In this document: piece after piece, positions 42,757 to 53,383 of the stretch
How the letters are laid out: every line of letters starts with the position of its first letter
How positions within the stretch are numbered: the stretch's first letter is position 1
Source of the DNA: Leidyana gryllorum EB-2025a
Lineage: Eukaryota > Apicomplexa
DNA: 64,000 nt
Direction of reading: 5' to 3'
NCBI GenBank assembly: GCA_048772705.1
Contig: JBLWGC010000211.1
Coordinates: 42,795-106,794 of the forward strand
Notes under the pieces: model-generated
Told to the model about the DNA's origin: nothing
The model's database searches: none
The model's input: the letters and a program-made list of their open reading frames with translations, nothing else
Made by a program: the position numbers and the translations under genes

Positions 42757-45700
42757 TCAAGCATACTCTGTCTCGACCACAGCCACGAAACTCTCACGTT
42801 CCAGAGGAGCGTCGGGCAGGTCGACAGAGACGTTGATGGGTGGATCAATAGGCCCACGACGCCAGAAACGGCCACCAGCGAATATCATCGCGCCTACGAC
42901 AGCCGCCGCGCCTCCTACAGCCGCTCCGATGGTGACGTAACTGTTGTCGTCAATTCCTGGAGGCATTGGGGGCGGTGGCACTGGGATGACGCCTCCCCCT
43001 TGATCAGTGGAGGAAGAGGTGTCGGTGGCCGTCGAGTGGTGGCTGGTGCTCCAAACATTATCTGTGTTGCAAGATTTATATTCTGTGTGGAACAATAGAC
43101 TTACCAGTGGTGAGATGTGAAGGTTGTTGCCCACCATCCGTGGCAATCGATGTTGTTTCCGATTTGTGGGTGGTAAGAGCAGCTTCGCTTCTCGATCGAG
43201 TACTGCTTTCCAGACCAGGATCGGTGGTCGTGGTAGAGTCGCGATTATTAGAGTCTGGAGAAGAAGTGGTATAATAAAGGTCATCGGTCATCGTCGAATC
43301 CGAATCCCCGACATTAGTTGTAGAAGCCAACAAATTGGTGTTTGTTGGCTGATACCTGGTCGTCTCAGAGCTTTCCTGATCGTCGTTGGTACTAAGCATA
43401 GTGGTGGCGTGTTGCGCTGAGGTGCTCCAATTACTTCCGTGTCCGTTCGTGGTCAAGCCGAGCTCTGGTGTAGTGCTCGTGGTGGAAGGAAGGGGCACTG
43501 GAGTGTTGTTGGTGGTGCTATCTAGGTACTCATCATCGGTCCTAAAGGTGGACAAGAAACTGTCGAATTCAGTGGTGGTCGATGAGTCATAGCCACCCTC
43601 AGAAGTCGTGTAAGAGTCATCAACCAGTGCCGTCGTGGTCGCAAGCAGGTCCTCAGTTTTGATATACGAGGACGACTCGATCTGATCATCGGAGGAGATG
43701 TTGGCTGTGGAGGCACTCGTACAGTCCTCAGTGTCGGAGCAGGTTGCGTCGAGCAGAGTAGACTCCTCGTCCGGCATCGTTTGTGTTGTGGACGGGAAGT
43801 CTTTCTCGTTCTCTGTTGACCAAGTGTTGCCCGACAAGCCGCCTTCATCTTCCGTAGTCAAGAATGTATCATCGCTGCCAGTGTGATTCTCTTCAGTACT
43901 CACTAACGTGGACGACATGTCAGCGTCCTGAGTTGAAGCAAAAGCGGCAGTTGTACTGAATAACTGGCCAGTTATCGTCAATTCATCGGGTGGACTAACG
44001 ACACTCAAACTCAATGTAGTTTCGACTGGGTCGCTGCTGGACTCGTCGTCTTGTTCTTCTTCAACGGTGGAGGCGATAAGTTCCCCGCTGCTATCCTCTT
44101 CGTCCGTTATGGAGTCGAATTCCTCATCGGTGCTCACCCCATTAGTGTCATCATCGGTGGCGTCAGTTAGGTTACTGACCTCAGGCGAGCTCTCGCCTGA
44201 AAAATTGTCGTCTGTTGTGCACTCAAAATCATCCGAAACTGTCATATACGGAGTCACAAGTTCCGTACTCTCATCGTCTAAGTCCAAAGTCGGGGTTGAC
44301 CACTCGCCGCCCACCAAAGTCGAACTTATGCCATCAGAACTGTCCCCGGGGGGTGCGATTGTCGTCGTTGAGCCAACACTCTTCTCGGTGCTCTCCCCTG
44401 CCCCGTCAGTTGAACCCACCTCAGACCCCTCGAATGTAGCGGACACCCAACCATCTGTGGTGGAATCCTCCCACTCATCTGTCGACATCCACTCATCAGA
44501 GCCGATTGTCGCTTCCTCACTTGTAGCCTCTCCGGTCATCAACGTGGGTTTGATTCGTTCTTCGGTGGATTCGGCCGAGTCGGCAGTGGAGGACGGCTCG
44601 TCACACGTGCTCTCATCTGTACATCCCTGGCTGACCTGTGTCAATGTCTGCAGCTCGGGTGCACTCCACGTCGTCACCAAAGTGACAACTTCAGTCGTAC
44701 TCCACACATCGTCAGTCTCCACTTCGCTCGTTGCCTCGTCAATCGTCATATCGTCCGCAGTGCAAACCTCATAACCGCTGGAACTCTCACTCATCCTTCC
44801 GGTCTCCGTACCGGTCGGTTCCACCTCATCGTAAGTATAAAGCCCGCTACTGACTGTCGCCTCCGTGGTAGCTGCACTTGTACTGACTTCATCCGTGATA
44901 CTCGCAAACTCAGTGATGGTTGCCGTAGGACGGATAGTGCTTGTCACACTGTTAGCCACTTCAGTGTCGGTTCGCTCCTCTGTGTAGATGTGCTCCTCCG
45001 TACTCGGCCCAACCTCAGTGGGCTCTGCTGTGATCACACCTTCCGAGCTGGAGTCCATGCGTGTTTCATCTGTGCCAGTGGCATCCTCAGTGATGCGGTC
45101 TCCAGTAGCGACCGGATCGTCCGCAGTGGTCGACTCCTCTATTGTGGGCTCCTCCCGGGGGGTCGCAATGTCCGTAGATGGCTTCTCTGTAGACGTCGGA
45201 GCCTCTGAGGTGGTCGCAGCCTCTGTCGTGGGCTCTTCTGTGGTGGTCACAGCCTCTGTAGTTGTCACAGCCTCTGTGGTGGTCGTAAGCTCCGTGGTGG
45301 TCGTAGGCTCCGTCGTGGGCTCTTCTGTGGTGGTCACAGCCTCTGTGGTTGGCTCTTCTGTGGTGGTCGTAAGTTCCGTAGTGGGCTCCTCCGTGGTGGT
45401 CAGAGCCTCTGTGGTGGCCGTAAGCTCCGTAGTGCGCTCCTCCGTGGTGGTCACAGCCTCTGTGGTGGTCACAGCCTCTGTAGTGGTCAGAGCCTCTGTG
45501 GTGGTCGTAAGCTCCGTGGTGGTCGTAGGCTCCGTCGTGGGCTCTTCTGTGGTGGTCACAGCCTCTGTGGTGGTCGTAAGCTCCGTCGTGGGCTCTTCTG
45601 TGGTGGTCACAGCCTCCGTGGTGGTCACAGCCTCTGTGGTGGTCACAGCCTCTGTGGTGGTCACAGCCTCTGTAGTGGTCGTAAGCTCCGTCGTGGGCTC

Positions 45701-48625
45701 TTCTGTGGTGGTCACAGCCTCTGTGGTGGTCACAGCCTCTGTAGTTGTCACAGCCTCTGTGGTGGTCAGAGCCTCTGTGGTGGTCAGAGCCTCTGTGGTG
45801 GTCGTAAGCTCCGTGGTGGTCGTAAGCTCCGTCGTGGGCTCTTCTGTGGTGGTCACAGCCTCTGTAGTTGTCACAGCCTCTGTGGTGGTCAGAGCCTCTG
45901 TGGTGGTCGTAAGCTCCGTCGTGGGCTCTTCTGTGGTGGTCAGAGCCTCTGTGGTGGTCGTAAGCTCCGTGGTGGTCGTAGGCTCCGTCGTGGGCTCTTC
46001 TGTGGTGGTCACAGCCTCTGTGGTTGGCTCTTCTGTGGTGGTCAGAGTCTCTGTGGTGGTCGTAAGTTCCGTAGTGGGCTCCTCCGTGGTGGTCAGAGCC
46101 TCTGTAGTGGTCAGAGCCTCTGTGGTGGTCGTAAGCTCCGTGGTGGTCGTAGGCTCCGTCGTGGGCTCTTCTGTGGTGGTCACAGCCTCTGTGGTGGTCG
46201 TAAGCTCCGTCGTGGGCTCTTCTGTGGTGGTCACAGCCTCCGTGGTGGTCACAGCCTCTGTGGTGGTCACAGCCTCTGTAGTGGTCGTAAGCTCCGTCGT
46301 GGGCTCTTCTGTGGTGGTCACAGCCTCTGTAGTTGTCACAGCCTCTGTGGTGGTCAGAGCCTCTGTGGTGGTCGTAAGCTCCGTCGTGGGCTCTTCTGTG
46401 GTGGTCACAGCCTCTGTAGTTGTCACAGCCTCTGTGGTGGTCACAGCCTCTGTGGTGGTCAGAGCCTCTGTGGTGGTCGTAAGCTCCGTCGTGGGCTCTT
46501 CTGTGGTGGTCACAGCCTCTGTAGTTGTCACAGCCTCTGTGGTGGTCAGAGCCTCTGTGGTGGTCAGAGCCTCTGTGGTGGTCAGAGCCTCTGTGGTGGT
46601 CAGAGCCTCTGTGGTGGTCAGAGCCTCTGTGGTGGTCGTAAGCTCCGTGGTGGTCGTAAGCTCCGTCGTGGGCTCTTCTGTGGTGGTCAGAGCCTCTGTG
46701 GTGGTCGTAAGCTCCGTGGTGGTCGTAGGCTCCGTCGTGGGCTCTTCTGTGGTGGTCACAGCCTCTGTGGTTGGCTCTTCTGTGGTGGTCAGAGTCTCTG
46801 TGGTGGTCGTAAGTTCCGTAGTGGGCTCCTCCGTGGTGGTCAGAGCCTCTGTGGTGGCCGTAAGCTCCGTCGTGGGCTCTTCTGTGGTGGTCACAGCCTC
46901 TGTGGTGGTCAGAGCCTCTGTAGTTGTCACAGCCTCTGTGGTGGTCGTAAGCTCCGTGGTGGTCGTAGGCTCCGTCGTGGGCTCTTCTGTGGTGGTCACA
47001 GCCTCTGTGGTTGGCTCTTCTGTGGTGGTCAGAGTCTCTGTGGTGGTCGTAAGTTCCGTAGTGGGCTCCTCCGTGGTGGTCAGAGCCTCTGTGGTGGCCG
47101 TAAGCTCCGTAGTGGGCTCCTCCGTGGTGGTCAGAGCCTCTGTGGTTGGCTCTTCTGTGGTGGTCAGAGCCTCTGTGGTGGTCGTAAGCTCCGTAGTGGG
47201 CTCCTCTGTGGTGGTCGTGGGCTCCTCTGTGGTAGTCGCGGGCTCAGTGGATGAAGGCTCCGTGGAAGAGTAGTGAAGGTCGGCGGTAGTGACTGTTGGA
47301 AGAACGGAAGAAATTGGCGGGACAATGGTTGTCTCGTCTTCGTGAGTGGTGGTGACAAGAGTAGTGGTAGGGATGGGAGTTGTGGTTTCTGGAGGGCTGG
47401 GGCATGAAATGGGTACGAATGATTCGAAGGAATCGAGAAAGCGGTCCAAGAAAGAGTGCGCATTGGAAGGAGTCAATATGAGTAGATCGGATGCATCGTG
47501 ATCGCCCATTGCATTGGAGGCGGTGAGAATCCATTGCCAGATACCACTGCCGCGGTTGCTGAGCGCGCTGGTTGCAGCAGTGGAGTTACTGTCGGCGACT
47601 GTCTGCTGGAACGCAGCTGGAAGAACTATATGGTCGGGGTGAGCTGCTTTGGTGTTGCGGGGGAAGTCTTCGATACTGACGACTATAAGGTTGGTTTGGG
47701 CCTGGATGAGCGTTTGAGTAACATCCCGATAACTTGGATATTCATGACGTCGACAGTGTTCTTCAGGGTCGGAAATTAGCGTTTCGAGGTTGTAAGGCCG
47801 AACGGGTTCGACGGTGGTGGGATACACCAAAGCTTGAAGACGTAAAAACTCTGCTAACTCCTCGCCCTCCAGAGCACGGCCGCCACAGATTTCCTCCGCC
47901 AATAGATCGGCATAACGCACATACACATCATCATCTGGAGTCCAATAACCCCACCCCGTCACAGCGCTTGGGCGAGTCTGTGCCCCGAAGCCTCCGACGG
48001 TTCGTTTAGTCGAAGAGTTGCAAGTTACTGGAGAGTTGAACTGATCCACATAAGGTTTGAGGGGATAAAAGATATCGCCCTCGTGTCCAACGTAGTCGGT
48101 GAGTAAGATGATTGTCCGCGACATCTCTTTTTCCCCGCGGCTATTGGTCGGTGTCCATCCCACAGCCTTGTCAGTGACGGCCCGCACCAAAGCCTCCATA
48201 TGTCCCTCGTAGAGGTCCTGCCCGGACCCCCAAGGTAGTTCCCAGATAGATTCCCCCAAAGTTCGATTATGCACTTCTTCGTAGTGGAGTATTGGAGTCA
48301 GTGGTTCCTCAAGTTCGTAACACCAATCCTCTATGTAGCCGCCAGGATATCCACCATACTCACCGATGCCCGTCTGTACATTCGGCTTGTCGGTGAAGTG
48401 AGCGACCCCGACCTTCACATTTGGATAAGAAGTCGCGAGCGTGTCTACAAACTTATCCATCTCATTAGCTACCGTATCACGATAAAACTGCCATCCGTAC
48501 GTCACGTCCACGAGGAATAATATCTCCATATCATATTCTATGCAGTCATTGTCAGTTGTCGTGGGCCGAATCCACCCAGCAGCACAAACCAGTAATTGTA
48601 CCAAAGTCAGTACATATAGCTTCAT
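42757..48625 (-). CDS. Giant Thr-rich adhesin with integrin-type A domain and TRAP-like tail (~1941 aa)
   Basis: Exons 48625-43105 and 43061-42757. A signal peptide (MKLYVLTLVQLLVCAAG) leads into a von Willebrand/integrin-beta-type A domain at ~30-230 (MEILFLVDVTYGWQFYRD, VGVAHFTDKP, IILLTDYVGHEGD). The metal-site motif is DVTYG rather than DxSxS. Then come ~700 residues of TTTE-type repeats (~430-1150), ~650 residues of acidic Ser/Thr sequence with Asn-glycosylation sites, poly-Pro, one membrane helix (YVTIGAAVGGAAAVVGAMIF) and a ~38-residue tail ending ETEYA. The Gly/Ala-rich helix would suit rhomboid cleavage, and the short acidic tail recalls TRAP-family adhesins, although the usual penultimate Trp is absent. 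A surface adhesin or glycocalyx role is inferred. Its ATG is 17 bp from the NSRP1 ATG on the other strand. Confidence 0.88.
45190..47275. repeat. 18-nt tandem repeat array coding TTTEAL/TTTEAV and related units
   Basis: About 2.1 kb built from 18-nt units such as gcctctgtggtggtcaga (plus strand), interspersed with EEPTTEL and TTTTEL variants. Longer blocks recur nearly unchanged around 45985, 46735 and 46975, showing segmental duplication on top of unit expansion. The reverse frame is also open (Val/Ser-rich) purely because of the repeat composition. Confidence 0.95.
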
Positions 48626-48642
48626 TGTCTTACTGTCAAAAA
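48626..48642. promoter_or_regulatory. 17-bp spacer between divergent adhesin and NSRP1 start codons
   Basis: Only 17 bp lie between the two start codons. Core promoter elements or 5'UTRs of each gene must lie in the partner's coding sequence unless one start is misplaced. Confidence 0.5.
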
Positions 48643-49524
48643 ATGCAAATCACCTTCAACAGCTCGCACGCCAAACCAAAACCCAAACTCAAACCTTCCC
48701 GCCCTCCGGCGTTCAAGTTGCAGACCGAAGAGGATTCCACTACCGCTACCAAACCCGTCCGAGCATATGCTGCCGGACCTGCAAGTCTTTTCTCGAATGA
48801 CACGTATAGACTGGCTGACGAGGACGTAGAAGCTCTGGTAGCCGAACACAAAGTGCCGAAACAACCAGAGAATACCGAAGCCTCCGCCTTCAAACCTACC
48901 ACCAACGACTCGGAGGACGAATTAGACCCTCTGGCTCCGAAGAAAGAGGGTCCTTCGGGCCTGATTCATGATCCCAAGAAGCGTTCGGCTCCCGAAGCTC
49001 GCTATGTGTCCAAGATGGTCAAAACTGCGGTCCTCAGAAATGCAGAGAAAGAAATTGTTCATGAGCGAGTCCTTCTCCGTCAACTCCAAGCTGAGGAACC
49101 TCAAGTTGCGCAAAAGCCTTCGTATCTAACACCAGCGTATCGCAAACGCTTGGAGGAGAGAACACAAGCGGCGAGAATGCTGGCGGAGCGGGAGGCAGCC
49201 ACAGGTTCAATCACCGCTGTGCGCCAGAATCTTCTCCTAGGAGAGTTGGCGGCACCCCTACCAGAAGTGAAGCTCAAGGCAGATTTACCCCCTGTTCATG
49301 AATCCTTGGGAGCGTCACCTTCACTGGAAACAGATAGCCCCACACAGGGTGAGGTCAAAGAAGGTATGCTGCCTTCAAAGACGCCGAGTGCCCATGCCCC
49401 TGCCCCGCCCCAAATGCTGCAATCTCCACCTACTGAGGGAGCTGAAGAGTCAGAGCCAGAAGAAGATCGGCAGGCCAAGTTGGCTGCGGCCCGCCAACGC
49501 TACCTCGCACGCAAACAGCAATAA
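48643..49524 (+). CDS. NSRP1: NSRP1/CCDC55-like nuclear speckle splicing regulator (293 aa)
   Basis: It matches the DUF2040 region of NSRP1, a nuclear protein that modulates alternative splice sites in animals. Single exon. The start at 48643 (MQITFNSSHAKPKPKLK) fits better than non-ATG codons upstream. The core is APEARYVSKMVKTAVLRNAE, then ERVLLRQLQAEEPQ, then PSYLTPAYRKRLEER, the family's signature order (coiled coil, then TSAYKKKLEE-like motif). The N-terminal region has Lys/Pro-rich and acidic stretches, and the C-terminal ~100 residues are disordered before a final helix (AKLAAARQRYLARKQQ). No long RS tail is present. The stop overlaps an AATAAAG (CAGCAATAAAG) that may serve as poly(A) signal. 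Confidence 0.8.
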   Translation: MQITFNSSHAKPKPKLKPSRPPAFKLQTEEDSTTATKPVRAYAAGPASLFSNDTYRLADEDVEALVAEHKVPKQPENTEASAFKPTTNDSEDELDPLAPKKEGPSGLIHDPKKRSAPEARYVSKMVKTAVLRNAEKEIVHERVLLRQLQAEEPQVAQKPSYLTPAYRKRLEERTQAARMLAEREAATGSITAVRQNLLLGELAAPLPEVKLKADLPPVHESLGASPSLETDSPTQGEVKEGMLPSKTPSAHAPAPPQMLQSPPTEGAEESEPEEDRQAKLAAARQRYLARKQQ

Positions 49525-49571
49525 AGAGGCATTATTTGGTGTTCGATCGCACGCGTGTGCTTCTGAAATTA

Positions 49572-51589
49572 ATGCTACAGGATGAGCGGACAAGCACTGA
49601 ACTACGGTCGTTGCAACGACTGAAAGTGTCAATAGACGGTTTCGCTCCATCGGAAGATGGTTCCACGTTCGTCTACCGTGTCAAAGTTGAGAATGCTGGC
49701 TTCGAGTGGACCTTGTTGAAACGTTTTTCGGAGTTCCACGCATTGCACAAGAAGCTGATGATATCCCACGCAGCTGCACTGCCAAACATACCGTCGAGAT
49801 CGTTCTTTCGACCCAACGATCCGGAAATAGCAACAGTGAGTTAAAGTCCCGCCGCACACTGAGCCTCTATTACCCCTCAATAGGACCGACAACACAAACT
49901 GCACAAGTACTTGATTAAGCTCCTTTTACGACCAGATTTAAGATTGGCTCCAGAAGTGGTCTCTTTCCTTGAAATTGAAGATCGTTCACAAATGACCCCA
50001 ATTGAGTTAGGCCCTAATTGGGTAGCCGCTGTGACAAATCCGCCGATTTCAATGGCCGTCACTGACTTCGTGTTCATGAGCGAAAGAGGTTTATTGTATG
50101 CGACGTACAAGGACACAAGCGCCACGGCCAGTATCGGTAAGGCCTGGGAAATGCTGGACAACGAGGAGGTGAGCTCTTATGGGAGATGTCGGTTGCCAAA
50201 TCTGCTCAGCGCGGCGGGATCGTTGCTATCGATCTGCCGAATAGAAGCGTGATGAAACTGGGCAAGCACGCGATTGAATACACACAGAATGACAATATGA
50301 ATGAAGGACAGACAGTATGCTATGCCTGGCGCGACCCCGCAAACGGTCTTTGGATCATCGTTGGATCCGACAGTGGCAAAGCTCGTATAATGTATATCGG
50401 GAGATGGTTGTCGGACCCCGAGCCTCGACCGGTCGATTGTGGAGTTTTGCCACTGTACATCAAGGCACGAATTCTATCAATGTCGGGAGTCAATGACCGC
50501 TTGCTCACAGTGGGGTGCGATGGTGGAATCAGAATACTCCAGATGCCGCCGTTGGTGGATGATCCAGGCACTGTTATCTGCGGAGGTCGGATAATTCGAC
50601 CATTGGCACCTGAGGAGACTTTGACCTGTGGAGTCCTCCATCCATCGGGCCAATTTGCTTTCCTAGGCACGAACCAAGCAAAGCTGCTCATATACGGCGT
50701 TGATGAGAATCCACCTCGTTATATAGCTACGCTTGATGTGATTGAAGTACTCAAGATTCATGAAAAAGTGGATCCGGACAAGAGTCCTGTCGTACGTCCC
50801 AAGCGCCTGGGAATAGCGAAGCTGCTAGCGAGCAACACATTCGACGCCCTGTTTGTCGCGATCGACGAGACTGTCTTGATTCTGCGCCAGTCTGTCCTTG
50901 CCAGCACCAATGCATCAATCCGCGTTGTGAATCCGGAACGTTTATTCATCGGAGGCGTGAGTGCTCCCGAGCAACCGGCATTACCGGTTTCGGCCATGAC
51001 ACTATGGGAAGGACGGATGAACAACGAGCCTCCGATCCTTCTGGTCGCCCACAATCGTTGCTTGTGCGCTTGGAGTGTCGATATGGATCATTTCGATGAA
51101 ATCATCGCCCGTCTGGACGCTCCAACCGTAGATGGTGCTCAAGACCAAGTTTCCCTCAGCTATCTGCGAGGGCCTCTCCCAGGGAGAACGCATTCGTCTG
51201 CAACGAGCAGTCTTCCCCCAGAGGCCCAAACGGTACCCCGGGACTTGATGGAGCTACTAATCTGCCGGGACGAGTTCACCTGGGGACGCATCAATGTTCT
51301 GAAAGTATACATGGGAGCTGAACAGGACGGTTCACAGGGCGGCGGAATATTGGTGGCTGGAACGTCGTATCGCGACATTCAAATCACCACGCTCGATGAT
51401 GCACCAAACTGGACGACTTGGAGAAATGGGTTGCTGGAGTTGCAGCGACTGAACGCTGAGGCGGCGAAGCAGAGGCCTAGACAGGCAGCAGTGGCAAAGA
51501 GCCCTAATCTTTTGGAGTTTGACGAGGACTCGACTGTCGAAGATGAAGAACTTGAGCTTCTGGGAGCATTCGGTTCGGCCAGATTTTAG
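49572..51589 (+). CDS. PX-domain protein with C-terminal beta-propeller-like region (642 aa)
   Basis: Exons 49572-49835, 49884-50168 and 50210-51589. Residues ~10-120 form a PX (phosphoinositide-binding) domain: GSTFVYRVKVENAGFEWTLLKRFSEFHALHKKL, PNIPSRSFF, then RQHKLHKYLIKLL, keeping the RF/YSEF core and the KxxxR-type helix. Residues ~145-560 show repeated blade-like pieces (WVAAVTNPP, ICYAWRDPANGLWIIVGSDSG, LLTVGCDGGIRILQM, GVLHPSGQFAFLGTNQAKLLIYG, LLVAHNRCLCAWSVDMD), suggesting a seven-bladed WD40-like propeller. Such an architecture would place it on endosomal membranes. I know no characterised family with this order. The tail is acidic. The start is the first ATG in frame, 47 bp after the NSRP1 stop, with a CACGCGTGTG palindrome just upstream. 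Confidence 0.75.
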
Positions 51590-51596
51590 TTAGGTT

Positions 51597-52792
51597 TTAT
51601 TTGAGTGCTGCTTCTTTTCCCAACTTCCCGAGCCTGTGAAATGCATGATGGCTGGTTTGAACATCCGAGGGCGATATATCTGGCGGCGCTATCAGGTCTC
51701 CCGTCGTGACGACTGGGCTTTCTGTCGGTGTCATTGGGTTTGCTGACCCTCTGAAGGCTTCTGCTTGTTCGGCAGACGGTGGATCGGCTGGCACGCCTGG
51801 ACTCATCTGGGTGGTAGGCTGCATGGCTGTGGCAGATTGGGCGGTTCGCAGGTGCAGAGCTGTTGGTGGGGAGACTCCACCTACTAGATTGACTCGCTTG
51901 CTGCTCGTCTTAAAAGACAGCTGAATTTCCGGAGCGGCATCTAGCTTGATTGAGGTGTAAAGTGCACGACAGCTTTGTCGGATACGATGCCATTGGACTC
52001 TGGATGGGAAGCCTGAGATTAGAAGGAGTTGAAGGACCCACACCGCTCGTTCGAGAGGTTTCTCGTGCAATTGTCTCAGAATGTCCTCCGTGACACGGAG
52101 ATTTAGATTGGCTGACCGCCAGCGAGGATGTTCACTAATGTCGATAGTTCTGCCGATGAGATCGCCGTTGGAGTTTTGCTCTGTGGTGACCCGGAACCGT
52201 CTCCGTTCAGCTTGTTCCACATCTGAGTGCTTGCAGCATAGGAACTGCAGGTTTAGGTAGCGCGATGGACGATGTCGGGTATAGGGCAGGTTTAGTGAGC
52301 CCGGAATCCACCGGACTCCTCTGGGTATGGTGTTGAAAATCTTGGCGCCTTGTGGATCGACGACTTTACGCACAATGGTACGGTATACATCGCTTTCTCT
52401 GTGTACAGCAGGATAGACGGAGAGCTGTGTGGGCTGACTCACTTGGAGACTGACAGTTCGACGATTTGTATTTGGTCCTGCGGGTTCCTGGCCGTGGAAA
52501 CTACGACTGAGACTCCAGGTATGGAGGGCGGTATGCGTAACGAGAAAGTGAAGCGGAAATGGCGATCGCCGATACGGAGATAGTGTAGTTTGAGTGCCCA
52601 ATCTGTGCAATCGCCGATGAAAGCTGGTGGTGGAGGGGTTCCATGTCGTGTTAAGGGTGAGCTGGGGTAAAAGAAGCCATGAAGAGACACGCGAAGGCCT
52701 TTGGGCAAGAATCCTCCCTTAGGTGGTTTGACCCGTAAGCGGAAGAGATGTGGATCACTTTGTTCGACTTCGCAGTCGACGAAAGCATTCAT
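51597..52792 (-). CDS. Unrecognised soluble protein (383 aa)
   Basis: Exons 52792-52443 and 52398-51597 (44-nt intron), in phase. The first ~270 residues look folded and beta-rich (HLFRLRVKPPKGGFLPKGLRV, RHFRFTFSLRIPP, ESDVYRTIVRKVVDP, RSANLNLRVTEDILRQLHE, ERAVWVLQLLLISGFPS). The last ~80 are Pro/Thr/Ser-rich. No signal peptide or membrane span. It follows EMC6 on the same strand, with 15 bp between the EMC6 stop and this ATG. A read-through splice joining both genes is formally possible but would remove the conserved last EMC6 helix. No function assigned. Confidence 0.65.
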
Positions 52793-52807
52793 GGCACCAA
52801 TTTGCAC

Positions 52808-53354
52808 CTAGAAGACATGGAACAGATTGTAGGTGAGCGTCCAGCATAGGATGAAGGTCTGCGTGAGTTTTACAGTCCGATGGAGGGGATTGGTCAGCTC
52901 ACCATGGTTCCCGTGGTAATTTGGGTGAGGTAGAGGTGTTGGACATTAGGATAGTATCTGACGATGGTGGAGGCCGGATTGAGCCAGGTAGCCCCAGTAT
53001 ATTGTCTGAACTTCTCAGGGAGTTCTGATGAAAGCGATGATTGTGGTTTGCGATGTGCATTGGCGTACTGGATTTGACAAAGTTGGCATTGTCGTGGAGC
53101 ATCGTGAGGGTATGGAGCGTTGCTCCATAGACTGTTGGCACTAGAATGCAACTCAGAAAGACATAGATAAGGGCTCCTCCGATCCAGGATTCGCATCCAA
53201 TGATGCCGGCGATAGCACCTACAACTATGGCGGCCACATGCCGGCTGCAGCACATTGTGAATGACAGAAAGAGTGTTGCTCACATTGTGGTGATATGGAT
53301 GCTGTTGAGGGCGAGGTAGGCCCGAGTAGCTGGTGCTGCCGGTTGACTATCCAT
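52808..53354 (-). CDS. EMC6: ER membrane protein complex subunit 6 (EMC6), 139 aa
   Basis: EMC6 is a three-helix subunit of the EMC insertase. Exons 53354-53284, 53244-53069, 53024-52903 and 52858-52808 agree in phase; introns are 39, 44 and 44 nt. TM1 reads HVAAIVVGAIAGIIGCESW, matching the family's SALSGATAGILGLTG signature. TM2 is GGALIYVFLSCILVP. The short last exon gives TFILCWTLTYNLFHVF, like the FWTFLYGMVHVY ending of EMC6. The loop between TM2 and TM3 is longer than usual by roughly 45 residues. The start codon is 29 bp from the divergent CTNNBL1 start. Confidence 0.82.
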
Positions 53355-53383
53355 CGTTTTTTCGTCCTTTTCGTCGAGATAAT

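Noticed and set aside
44988-47273. 761-residue plus-strand Val/Ser-rich open frame
   Set aside because: It is the exact reverse of the Thr-repeat array; an 18-nt repeat without stops on either strand opens both. No start context or domain supports it.
45190-47275. CRISPR-like or satellite array
   Set aside because: Units are contiguous, coding and without spacers; it is a protein-coding minisatellite.
49536-49571. N-terminal extension of the PX protein
   Set aside because: No ATG; the frame only opens with a TTG codon. First ATG is at 49572.
51597-53255. One minus-strand membrane gene from ~53255 to 51597
   Set aside because: Splicing through 52808-52902 would delete the conserved last EMC6 helix and stop. 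Two tandem genes fit better.
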